DNA of 7,034 bases. It comes from Acidobacteriota bacterium (lineage in GTDB: Bacteria; Acidobacteriota; Terriglobia; Versatilivoradales; Versatilivoraceae). The translations under genes and the position numbers were made by a program. A model generated the notes under the pieces. That model was given only the letters and a program-made list of their open reading frames with translations, searched no databases and had not been told where the DNA came from. The stretch is from NCBI GenBank assembly GCA_026706225.1, contig JAPOZE010000467.1, positions 1 through 7,034 on the forward strand, written 5' to 3'. This document shows, in pieces, positions 1 through 6,650 of the stretch (its first letter is position 1; each line of letters starts with the position of its first letter).

Positions 1-792
1 AAGACCCACGAGAAGTTCGGCGTACGCAAGGGCTTCTTCGGCGCCGCCTGCTCCCCCCTGGTCGAGGACGGCCGGCTGTTCCTGAACGTCGGCGGACGTG
101 ACCAGGCGGGGCTGGTTGCCTTCGATGCCCGAACCGGGCGAGTGTTGTGGACCGCCACCGATGACGAGGCCAGCTACTCCTCTCCGGCCATGGCCACTTT
201 GGGCGGCCGCCGACAGGTACTGTTCCTCACCCGCACGGGTCTGGTTTCTGCAGATCCCGAGAGCGGCGAAGTCTTGTTCCGCTTCCGCTGGAGAGCCCGC
301 AGCCGGGCTTCGGTGAACGCCGCCACTCCACTGTCGGCAGGCGCCTCGATTTTCCTCTCGTCCAGCTATCGGACCGGAGCGGTTCAGCTCAGGGTCAAGG
401 GCACCGAGCTGGAAACGGTCTGGACCTCGGACGAGTCCCTTTCCAACCACTATTCGACCAGCGTGATCCGAGGCGACCACCTCTTCGGGTTCCACGGCCG
501 CCAGGAATATGGCCAGTCCCTGCGCTGCGTGGCGCTGAAGACTGGCCGGGTCCTCTGGAGCCGGGACGGTGTCGGAGCCGGCACCCTGAGCCTGGCGGGG
601 GACCGGCTGGTAGTACTGAAGGAGAACGGGGAACTGCTTCTGGTCGCGGCCTCGCCTCAGGCCTTTCGCCTCATTGCCAAAGCCAGGATCCTGGCCCCGA
701 CCGTGCGAGCCTATCCCGCCCTGGCCGATGGCCGCCTGTTTGCACGCAATCAGAAGGAGCTGGTGGCCGTGGACCTTCAGCTCGATCGATAA
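1..792 (+). CDS. PQQ-like beta-propeller repeat protein, C-terminal part (5' end outside window)
   Basis: The open frame enters from the left edge in frame 1 and ends at TAA (790-792), leaving 263 residues; the start and any signal peptide lie outside the window. The visible part contains repeated propeller blades with the usual pattern of a hydrophobic strand, an acidic-Gly turn and a closing Trp: LVAFDARTGRVLW, LVSADPESGEVLFRF and CVALKTGRVLW. It aligns along its whole visible length with the complete propeller gene at 2074-3588: FFGAACSPLVEDGRL against FFGVAATPLVEGNRL, and FRFRWRARSRASVNAA against FRFPWRSRSYESVNAA. It is shorter in one late blade, where the paralogue has about 20 extra residues. 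There is no adjacent Cys pair, so an alcohol or glucose quinoprotein dehydrogenase is unlikely. A periplasmic or secreted BamB-like propeller is the best reading. Its role is unknown. It is convergent with the DUF418 gene, 47 bp away. Confidence 0.9.
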   Translation, partial: KTHEKFGVRKGFFGAACSPLVEDGRLFLNVGGRDQAGLVAFDARTGRVLWTATDDEASYSSPAMATLGGRRQVLFLTRTGLVSADPESGEVLFRFRWRARSRASVNAATPLSAGASIFLSSSYRTGAVQLRVKGTELETVWTSDESLSNHYSTSVIRGDHLFGFHGRQEYGQSLRCVALKTGRVLWSRDGVGAGTLSLAGDRLVVLKENGELLLVAASPQAFRLIAKARILAPTVRAYPALADGRLFARNQKELVAVDLQLDR

Positions 793-817
793 CAAACACC
801 GCCCGCGAAGGAGACAA

Positions 818-892
818 ATGCAGGAGAGTGTTTCATCGTTCAGGGCTTGGGGACCTGTGCTTGCTGCAGCGGCTGGCGCGCACCGTAGGTGA
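818..892 (+). other. Possible 24-codon open frame behind a strong ribosome binding site
   Basis: AAGGAG (808-813) lies 4 nt before ATG (818-820), directly after the stop of the propeller gene. It opens a 24-codon frame (MQESVSSFRAWGP...) that ends TGA at 890-892 inside the antisense 3' end of the DUF418 gene. The Shine-Dalgarno and spacing are ideal, but the peptide shows no recognisable family, and most of it is complementary to DUF418 codons. It could be the surviving start of a gene once downstream of the propeller, a small peptide, or chance. Confidence 0.2.
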
Positions 893-2090
893 GCGAACGC
901 CAGGCCCACTCGGCCGGTCCGAAGCGGAACCGGAGCAGCCAGAGCCGCGAGGCGACGAGCTGCACCGCCCAGACGCCGGCCACCAGGCCCACCTGTCCCA
1001 GTCGGTCGACCGACCCAAACCAGCCGAGCCCGTGGCCGTAGAAGAGGGTCGTGCACAGGACGGACTGCAGCAGGTAGTTGGTCAGCGCCGTCCGGCCGAC
1101 CGCCGCGAACGGACAGGTGAGACGGCGAAGCACGGTGGTGCGGCACGCCAGCATGACGAGTCCGACGTAGCCGAGGCTGACGGCAATGCTCGGCCAGTAG
1201 TTGAACTGCGCGCCGATGAAGAATGACCAGAGAGGCCATCCCCGCTCGAAGTCGAGGAAGAGGCCGTATGCCTGGAGGGGGAGGCCGACTGCTACCGCCG
1301 CCGCGATCAGCCCCGCATGGAAGCGCGTCGAGCGGCGCGTGCTGAAACCGTCGCACTTGAAGAGCGCCATACCGACGAGCATCAACCCGCCTGCGCGCCA
1401 GAATCCCCAGATGATCAGGAAGAACGTCTGGAAGGCGAGGGCCTCCGCCGACCGGACGGGCTGTTGATCGAGCCAACTGCCGCGAAAGGCGGCCAGCGAG
1501 GACTCGATCATCTCCGGTGTCGGCCGCCACACGTCGGCCTTGAATGCGGTCAGCGCTTCCTTCTGCCAATACTCCAGCGACAGGCCGCCCGCCACCGAGA
1601 AGGCCGAGCCTACCGCCAGCAGGGTCATCCCCAGCGCCGCCAGCCATCCCGGCGACAGGCGGCGCAGCGGGTAGACCGCCACTCCGCAGACCGCGTAGGT
1701 GAAGAGGATGTCGCCATGCCAGAGCAGGTGGGCATGGAGCAGCCCGATGACCAGCAGATACCCCATCCGCCGGTAATGCACCCTGGCGCCGCCCCCGCGC
1801 GTCCGGGCCCGCTCCGCCATCAGGACGATGCCCGCGCCGAACAGCATCGAGAAGATAGCCATGAACTTCTGATCGGCGAGCATCCGTCCCGCCAGCCAGA
1901 CATAGAGGTTCGCGCCCTCCAGGTCGCCGTAGGCGGTCGGGTTGAAGTAGGCCGCCCGGGGCATCGCGAAGGCCTGGATGTTCATCACCAGGATGCCGAG
2001 CAGGGCGAAACCGCGCAGGACGTCGATCGCCTCGATGCGCGCGGTCTCGTCGACGGGTCCCGAGTCCAGCCGGTCAAGGGGACTGGTCAT
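840..2090 (-). CDS. DUF418 domain-containing polytopic membrane protein (YeiB-like)
   Basis: A 416-residue inner-membrane protein with many hydrophobic segments and the family landmarks in order. At residues 18-38 is R-x-E-x-x-D-V-L-R-G-F-A-L-L-G-I-L with the following Asn. KFMAIFSMLFGAG is at 75-87, HGDILFTYAVCG at 125-136, GRTALTNYLLQS at 332-343, and the C-terminal FGPAEWAWRSLTYG begins near 390. The length is typical of DUF418 proteins such as E. coli YeiB. The family's function is not established; it resembles polytopic acyltransferase-type membrane proteins, but that is inference. I chose the ATG at 2088-2090 because it is preceded by AAAGG and gives a 17-nt overlap with the upstream gene's stop. 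In-frame ATGs at 2102 and 2156 would add a non-conserved tail and a larger overlap. Overlap with the propeller gene suggests translational coupling. It ends TGA at 840-842. Confidence 0.92.
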   Translation of the reverse strand: MTSPLDRLDSGPVDETARIEAIDVLRGFALLGILVMNIQAFAMPRAAYFNPTAYGDLEGANLYVWLAGRMLADQKFMAIFSMLFGAGIVLMAERARTRGGGARVHYRRMGYLLVIGLLHAHLLWHGDILFTYAVCGVAVYPLRRLSPGWLAALGMTLLAVGSAFSVAGGLSLEYWQKEALTAFKADVWRPTPEMIESSLAAFRGSWLDQQPVRSAEALAFQTFFLIIWGFWRAGGLMLVGMALFKCDGFSTRRSTRFHAGLIAAAVAVGLPLQAYGLFLDFERGWPLWSFFIGAQFNYWPSIAVSLGYVGLVMLACRTTVLRRLTCPFAAVGRTALTNYLLQSVLCTTLFYGHGLGWFGSVDRLGQVGLVAGVWAVQLVASRLWLLRFRFGPAEWAWRSLTYGARQPLQQAQVPKP

Positions 2091-3588
2091 GCTGCCTTTC
2101 ATTCGCGCGCAGGTCGTAGCAGAGCAGCCGAGGGGATCCTCCCCGCACGAAGTCACGGCGGTTCTGGGAGACGTAGAGCAGGCCCCGGCTCAGGACGGGA
2201 GGAGACCAGGACTCGCGGGCGGCGAACAGCCAGGCGCGGGAGAGGATCCGGTAGCCCCGGGGAGAGAGGTCGAGCCACAGGAGGTGGCCCAGCTCTCCCA
2301 GGCAGAGGAAGTGCCCATCGGCCCAGAGCAACGATCCCCGGTAGGTGGTGAAGGTTCGGGTCACCTGGCGGCCGCCGAACTCCACGGTTTCTTCCCATTC
2401 CGGCACGGCGCGCCACATCTCTTTTCCCGTCTTCAGATCGATGCACGCCAGGGCCGCATCGGGCTCGTTGCGGCCGTCGAACCCGTAGAGGTAGCCCTCC
2501 CGGTGTATGGCCGTGTTCCAGTGCAGGCCGAAGTGGGGCGCGGTCCAGGCCAATCGGTGGGTGCCGTCTGGGAGCAGGTCGAGCAGCGCCGCTCCCGTCT
2601 TGTAGCTGGCCGAGATCAGCACCTGGTTGCCGATCACCACCGGGTTGGCGGCATTGACCGACTCGTAGCTGCGGCTTCGCCAGGGAAAGCGGAAGTCGAT
2701 CTTTCCGTTGGCGGGATCGATGCTCAACAGCCCACCGGTGGGCGGGCGGCTTTCGCCTCCGGCGAAGACAAAAATGCGCCGCTTGCCTCTCACCGTGGCC
2801 GGAACCGGGGAAGCATAGCTGGGGCCCCACTGATCTCCGGTCTCCCAAACGAGTTTGCCGGTGTCCTTGTCCAGAGCGATCACCGAAGGTCCTCCAGGAG
2901 CGCCCACATTGACAATCAGCCGGTTCCCCTCGACCAGGGGTGTCGCGGCCACCCCGAAGAAATCCTGGGGCACACGGAACTCACGCGACAAGTGGCGTGT
3001 CCAGTGGACGGCACCGGACTCCAGGTCGAGGCAATGGAGCCGGCCTTCGGCGCCGTAGGTGTAAACCCGGTTGCCGTCGATCACCGGGCTGCAGCGGGGT
3101 CCGTTGTTGTAACCGTAGCGGTCGCTGTAGCCTGTCGGGTAGCGAAAGGTCCAGTAGCGCTGCCCGGTTTCCGGGTGCAGGCAGTCGACGATTTCCTCCT
3201 GGCCCTGGCGATAGAAGTAAACCAGCCGGGAGTTGTGGATGGCCGGCGAGGTGTAGCCGGTTCCCTTGGCCAGCTCCCAGACCAGGGGTGGTCCCCCCTC
3301 CGGCCAATCCTTGAGCAGGCGGGTCTCGGTGGAAACCCCGTTGTGGGTGGGTCCCAGGAACGAGGTCCAATCGTGGGTCGCGGCTCCCGGGGGCAGGGGC
3401 TTGGGCTTGGCGTGAAAGCGAACGGCGGGGTGGGTTGCCGGTGAAGGAGGGTTGCCTTTGGCGGATGCCGGCAGCGGAGCGGCCGCGGCGGTCCACCCAT
3501 TGGCCGGAGAAGACCGATCGCCCGTTTGACAGGCGCTCTGGCCGAGCCCAATTGCGGCCAGCATGAATCCCAGCAACGATCGTCTCAT
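2074..3588 (-). CDS. PQQ-like beta-propeller repeat protein, probable lipoprotein
   Basis: A complete 504-residue protein. The chosen ATG (3586-3588) has AGAAGGAG 2 nt upstream and begins a signal peptide: MRR, a hydrophobic core, then Q-S-A-C at 17-20. This looks like a lipobox with an unusual -3 residue, so lipid anchoring is probable but not certain. In-frame ATGs at 3615 and 3657 lack a Shine-Dalgarno and would push the hydrophobic core inward. A Pro/Ala-rich linker (about 25-70) precedes DWTSFLGPTHNGVS and a GTGYTSPAI motif. These are characteristic of the 'W-x-x-F-x-G-P' propeller family common in Planctomycetota and Acidobacteriota. Blade repeats follow: LHCLDLESGAVHW, VIALDKDTGKLVW, LLSIDPANGKIDF and LACIDLKTGKEMW. 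No Cys-Cys pair is present, so dehydrogenase activity is not supported. It is paralogous to the gene at 1-792. It lies 85 bp after the large secreted-protein gene and overlaps the DUF418 gene by 17 nt, suggesting one operon. Substrate or partner unknown. Confidence 0.93.
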   Translation of the reverse strand: MRRSLLGFMLAAIGLGQSACQTGDRSSPANGWTAAAAPLPASAKGNPPSPATHPAVRFHAKPKPLPPGAATHDWTSFLGPTHNGVSTETRLLKDWPEGGPPLVWELAKGTGYTSPAIHNSRLVYFYRQGQEEIVDCLHPETGQRYWTFRYPTGYSDRYGYNNGPRCSPVIDGNRVYTYGAEGRLHCLDLESGAVHWTRHLSREFRVPQDFFGVAATPLVEGNRLIVNVGAPGGPSVIALDKDTGKLVWETGDQWGPSYASPVPATVRGKRRIFVFAGGESRPPTGGLLSIDPANGKIDFRFPWRSRSYESVNAANPVVIGNQVLISASYKTGAALLDLLPDGTHRLAWTAPHFGLHWNTAIHREGYLYGFDGRNEPDAALACIDLKTGKEMWRAVPEWEETVEFGGRQVTRTFTTYRGSLLWADGHFLCLGELGHLLWLDLSPRGYRILSRAWLFAARESWSPPVLSRGLLYVSQNRRDFVRGGSPRLLCYDLRANERQHDQSP

Positions 3589-3590
3589 CG

Positions 3591-3598
3591 CTCCTTCT
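3591..3598 (-). promoter_or_regulatory. Ribosome binding site of the propeller lipoprotein gene
   Basis: AGAAGGAG on the minus strand ends 2 nt before the ATG at 3588. The spacing is short, but this is the only Shine-Dalgarno-like sequence near any of the three in-frame ATGs, so it decides the start that places the signal peptide at the N-terminus. Confidence 0.5.
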
Positions 3599-3673
3599 CG
3601 AGTTCCGGAGGCCATTAGCGACTCGGAATGATACCTCTTGTCACGCGTGCAGACCACGATTGAGACAGGCGGG

Positions 3674-6142
3674 TCAATAGCGCACCTGGGTGGGCCTCCC
3701 TCGGTCCTCGCCGCGCAACCAGATGAAGACCGGGGCGTGGGGCTCCGGCGAGGGCCAGGGCAAGGCGATCCGCAGGGTCTGTTTTCGGGGATCGTCCGGG
3801 AAGGGGGTGGGGATGCCCACCACGGCGCGACCCTCGGTTTCGTTCCAACCCGCCATGACGATATGGTGCAGTTCCTCTCCGGTCAGGACGCCTTGGTAGA
3901 GGGATGCCCCCAGCTTCTTGCCGGTCAGGACGAAACGCTCGATCCTGGGCAAGCGGACCAGCCGGCCCAAGAGGTGCGGATCGGACGACCCGGTGGTCTC
4001 GTTGCGGACCACCAGCGCCAGGGAGCAGTCGATGGCGCTCAGGCTGCCCGGGTCCAGCGAAAGGAACAGGGTGTCCGTCCCGGTGACGTCCAGCCGGGTG
4101 ACGCCCTGAGGCCGGCCGGGAGAGAGGGTCAATCCGGATTGGAATCGGCCGCTGTTGAGGCAACCCAGTTGCAGAGAGGCCAAGGGGTGCAGGCGCTCCA
4201 CCTCGATGGCGAAGCTGACCGGCTGGCCGGCCGGGAGCTCTCCCTGGCGCAGTCCCAGCCCGGCTTGGGGCGGGAAGGAGGTGGTGGCGAGTGCAATTGC
4301 CGGCCGGCGCCCCACCACCTGCAAGGCCGCCTTCAGCACGACCGGAGCTTCCAGTCCGGCGACCCTCAGGGTGATAGCGAGCAGTTCGCTCCCTTGGGCC
4401 CCATCCTCCAGGAAAGCGGTGACCTCTCTCCGTTTGAGCTCCTCAGTCTCCGGTGGCGCCGGCGCCAGTTCCCACCGGGCCTTGGCACTTTCCATTCCGA
4501 CAATGCGCTCCAGACCGGTTCCCTCCAGCAGGAGCCCCTGGCTTTCTTCTCCAAGATTGACCTTGAGAGGGAGATTGGAGAGCCGAGGCAGCGGGGGATG
4601 GACCTGCAGGGGAAGAACCTGCGGCTCGGCGTCAGCCTGGGAGATTTTCAGCCCGTAGAGGCCGGGGTCAAGCCGGTCGGTGTCCAGTGCGAAGGCCAGT
4701 TGTGCCTGACTTCCGCCGGGCGTCCTTGGAGATAACAGGAAGGCAAGCGGCGTGCTCGATTGCCCTAAAGGATTGGACTCCACCAACTCCAGCTTCTTGA
4801 CGAACTGGAAGTCGGCCCCCATCAACTCGACGCGGATACGCCCGCTCTGGGTCACCAGCCTGTGTTGGGACTGGGGCGTCAACCGGGCCAGGTTCAGGTC
4901 CCCCAACCGGTGAAGGCGAAACCGGCCGGCCAGCTCAAGCCGTTCCCAATCCCAGGACGCGGCAAGGGTGTACTCTCCCGGGGGCAGGTCCTTGTTGGCG
5001 GTGTCCAGTTTCAGGGCGCGTGGCGACGGCTGGAGCGAAACTCCCACGGCAAAATGCCGGCCGCCTCCGGCCTGGATCAGCTTCCAGTCGTGGGCTCGCG
5101 GCAACTGCCTCCAGTCTGAGGCATCCTCGGCGTGGATCGGAAGCAGCGCCTCCCCGCCTATGGGAAGATGAACGTTCGAAGCCACCTGCACCTGCGGTGG
5201 CCCCCGGGAGGGGATGCGCACAGCCCACAGGTAGGCGATCCTGGCCCTGGCCTTGGCGGGCCGGCGCTGGGAGCAGAGCTGGATGTCGTGAGAGGGTACG
5301 TTCTGGGCGAAGGCGGAGCGGAAGTCGGTCCCGGGGGAGATCAGAGTCCTCAGGTTCTGAAACAGGGCCACCCCGCCGGTAGCCAGCAGAGCCGAGTTCC
5401 CCAGGAACATCGTTGCCAGGGAAGCGGCCAGGCCGGCCGATTGTCGTATTCCCTGGGCCGGCCGGGGGTTGAGCGGGTCGTAGCTCGACAGCGACGGCAG
5501 CAGGGTCCGCAACAGCACGGCTGCCTGTTGATCGGCCGGCGCCTTGGGGTCGATGCGGGGCAGGCTGACGTTGTGCTGAGCGGAGAACCCCTGCAGCACG
5601 GCGTCCAGGGGTTGGGCATTGGCGGGGGAGCGTTCCCAGGATGCCAGCGTTTCCACCAGGGCTCCCACCCGGGCCGTCTGCTGGGCGTAGTCGGCGAGCT
5701 GGGTGATGAGCTCCTGGTTGTTCCTGACCAGGGCCTTGACCTTCTTGACGTTCAGCCCCCGGGGACCGTAGACGGCCGCCACCACCTCGACGTCGAAGGG
5801 AACCTCCCACTGGGTGGCCGCCGCGGCCGGCCTGGGGTCCAGCACCACCCATTCCTTTTCGGGACTGCTCCCGGCCGCGATCAGCACCAGGGCGATACTG
5901 GCCTGCTGTTTCCGATCGGACTCCTGGCGGATCGGGATGTACAGCAGCCTCCGGCCCTTCTCAAGTCGATTGACCGCGGCCAGCGGGCGCGCCCTCACCT
6001 TGGGTGCGGGTTGCACCAGGAAACGGAACTGGCCGATGGATCGGCCGCCGGCGCAGACCGGCGGTTCAGCCGCCGCTACCGGCCGGCACAAGGCCAGGGC
6101 CAGACCCAGGCCCGCCGCCAACGCTGCAGGAATCCTTGGCAA
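3674..6142 (-). CDS. Large secreted protein of unknown function, beta-rich, possibly TIG/Ig-like repeats
   Basis: An 822-residue protein that I cannot assign to a named family. I favour a TTG start at 6140-6142. GAGGAGG (6148-6154) lies 5 nt upstream, and this start gives a classical signal peptide (M-P-R, Ala/Leu core, cleavage near V-A-A-A|E at about 25/26). The ATG at 6161-6163 would give 829 residues, but it lacks a good Shine-Dalgarno and puts four acids before the core. Numbering from the TTG, about 40-130 is a beta-rich domain and about 134-172 is helical and Gln/Ala-rich. A Gly/Ala/Leu hydrophobic stretch is at about 237-261, and from about 315 to the end are alternating hydrophobic strands resembling stacked Ig-like modules. 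A short motif of the form (M/L)-x-G-x-x-(F/L)-x-x-(I/V) recurs near 441, 540 and 753. The C-terminus contains a LPWPSPEPHAPVFIWLRGE segment. Likely exported to the periplasm or cell surface. It is the probable first gene of the operon with the propeller and DUF418 genes. Confidence 0.85.
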   Translation of the reverse strand: MPRIPAALAAGLGLALALCRPVAAAEPPVCAGGRSIGQFRFLVQPAPKVRARPLAAVNRLEKGRRLLYIPIRQESDRKQQASIALVLIAAGSSPEKEWVVLDPRPAAAATQWEVPFDVEVVAAVYGPRGLNVKKVKALVRNNQELITQLADYAQQTARVGALVETLASWERSPANAQPLDAVLQGFSAQHNVSLPRIDPKAPADQQAAVLLRTLLPSLSSYDPLNPRPAQGIRQSAGLAASLATMFLGNSALLATGGVALFQNLRTLISPGTDFRSAFAQNVPSHDIQLCSQRRPAKARARIAYLWAVRIPSRGPPQVQVASNVHLPIGGEALLPIHAEDASDWRQLPRAHDWKLIQAGGGRHFAVGVSLQPSPRALKLDTANKDLPPGEYTLAASWDWERLELAGRFRLHRLGDLNLARLTPQSQHRLVTQSGRIRVELMGADFQFVKKLELVESNPLGQSSTPLAFLLSPRTPGGSQAQLAFALDTDRLDPGLYGLKISQADAEPQVLPLQVHPPLPRLSNLPLKVNLGEESQGLLLEGTGLERIVGMESAKARWELAPAPPETEELKRREVTAFLEDGAQGSELLAITLRVAGLEAPVVLKAALQVVGRRPAIALATTSFPPQAGLGLRQGELPAGQPVSFAIEVERLHPLASLQLGCLNSGRFQSGLTLSPGRPQGVTRLDVTGTDTLFLSLDPGSLSAIDCSLALVVRNETTGSSDPHLLGRLVRLPRIERFVLTGKKLGASLYQGVLTGEELHHIVMAGWNETEGRAVVGIPTPFPDDPRKQTLRIALPWPSPEPHAPVFIWLRGEDRGRPTQVRY

Positions 6143-6147
6143 TTCGA

Positions 6148-6154
6148 CCTCCTC
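6148..6154 (-). promoter_or_regulatory. Ribosome binding site deciding a TTG start
   Basis: On the minus strand GAGGAGG is followed by 5 nt and then TTG (6142-6140). This is a near-perfect Shine-Dalgarno at ideal spacing. It lies inside the reading frame if the upstream ATG at 6163 were used, and it supports the TTG as the true start of the large secreted-protein gene. Confidence 0.6.
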
Positions 6155-6256
6155 AGAATCCATGATCGCCTATCCGGGAAGGGATTGAAAGTGCCAATAG
6201 TCGGATGGTTTTAGTTGTCAGTGGATAGCAGGGAGCAAGAGGTGTGGAGGGTACAC

Positions 6257-6287
6257 CCCACCCGGGAGCGCGGGCGTCCCGCCCGCA
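6257..6287 (+). repeat. REP-like palindromic repeat, left arm of a 31-bp inverted pair
   Basis: These 31 bp are the exact reverse complement of 6439-6469. Within the arm, GCGGGCG (6270-6276) and CGCCCGC (6280-6286) form a 7-bp stem around a 3-nt loop. A GC-rich hairpin unit in inverted pairs within an intergenic region is the usual arrangement of REP/BIME-type elements, which are mobilised in trans by RAYT transposases. No transposase is present here. The bases just outside the arms do not match, which marks the edges. Confidence 0.85.
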
Positions 6288-6438
6288 TGCACCCCCGTTG
6301 CGTGCTGCTCATTTTCCCTGGGATGGGGCACCCGGCCACCCTGCCGGCGGGAACGGCATGTGCTGGGTCGAAGCAGAGTCCCGGCGCCGGTGTCGGTCGA
6401 GTTGGGCGGAGGAGAGGGCCGAGGCTCTGCCAGTATTG

Positions 6439-6469
6439 TGCGGGCGGGACGCCCGCGCTCCCGGGTGGG
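6439..6469 (-). repeat. REP-like palindromic repeat, right arm of a 31-bp inverted pair
   Basis: The exact reverse complement of 6257-6287. It contains the same 7-bp hairpin, GCGGGCG (6440-6446) and CGCCCGC (6450-6456), with a GGA loop. The two arms could pair over 31 bp as a long stem with a 151-nt loop, or fold as two separate hairpins. Either form in RNA could hinder read-through from the DUF1501 gene toward the downstream operon; that effect is inference. Confidence 0.85.
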
Positions 6470-6650
6470 CTTGATTCGGTGACGTCGTCGCAGCAAAGGA
6501 GGTCTATCGGTCTTTGAGTCCATGCGTGGTTCGTCTTCAACAACGATCGGCAGTTTCTTCCTCGAATGATCTGTCGCAAATGCCGAGCCTGAAGGCGAGG
6601 GCTGATGCGGTGGGTGGACGCGGGGGTACGCGGCAGTTCCAGCCCAAAAA

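Larger units (their letters stand above)
6164..6650. other. Intergenic region without a credible gene, carrying REP-like repeats
   Basis: About 490 bp lie between the end of the DUF1501 gene and the start of the large secreted-protein gene. The region holds a perfect 31-bp inverted repeat (6257-6287 and 6439-6469) around a 151-nt spacer rich in short GC palindromes such as CCGGCGCCGG. Open frames of 100-122 codons exist on both strands, but they are made of repeat sequence (peptides like ERGRPAR and AGVPPA) and I do not regard them as genes. A full AAAGGAGGT at 6495-6503 on the + strand has no convincing gene after it. The minus-strand promoter of the downstream operon should lie in 6164-6256. 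The best match I saw is CTGACA followed 16 nt later by TATTGG, which is weak. No clear intrinsic terminator with a T-run was seen after the DUF1501 stop. Confidence 0.6.

Noticed and set aside
794..833. Possible terminator between the convergent genes (AAACAC ... GTGTTT)
   Set aside because: The stem is only 6 A/T-containing pairs with a 28-nt loop and no proper T-run, so it is not a convincing intrinsic terminator.
1317..3444. Long + strand open frames (1317-2351 and 1978-3444) antisense to DUF418 and the propeller gene
   Set aside because: Their products are low-complexity Arg/Gly/Gln/Val-rich peptides without domains, and the opposite strand encodes clear family proteins. High GC content keeps the antisense frames open.
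2074..3588. Quinoprotein (PQQ-dependent) alcohol dehydrogenase
   Set aside because: There is no adjacent Cys pair and no recognisable quinoprotein dehydrogenase signature. The protein matches the short 'W-x-x-F-x-G-P' propeller family instead.
3638..6214. Long + strand open frames (3638-4735 and 5132-6214) antisense to the large secreted-protein gene
   Set aside because: They have no recognisable domains and biased Gly/Gln/Arg composition. The minus-strand frame has a signal peptide, a good ribosome binding site and strand-like hydrophobic patterning.
6211..6579. Open frames of 100-122 codons on both strands in the repeat region
   Set aside because: They are built from the inverted repeat (ERGRPAR and AGVPPA peptides), overlap on both strands, and have no family match that I recognise.
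6596..6650. Short palindromes after the DUF1501 stop (CGCG ... CGCG near 6620) as a terminator
   Set aside because: Stems of about 4 bp with no following T-run on the minus strand; too weak to call.
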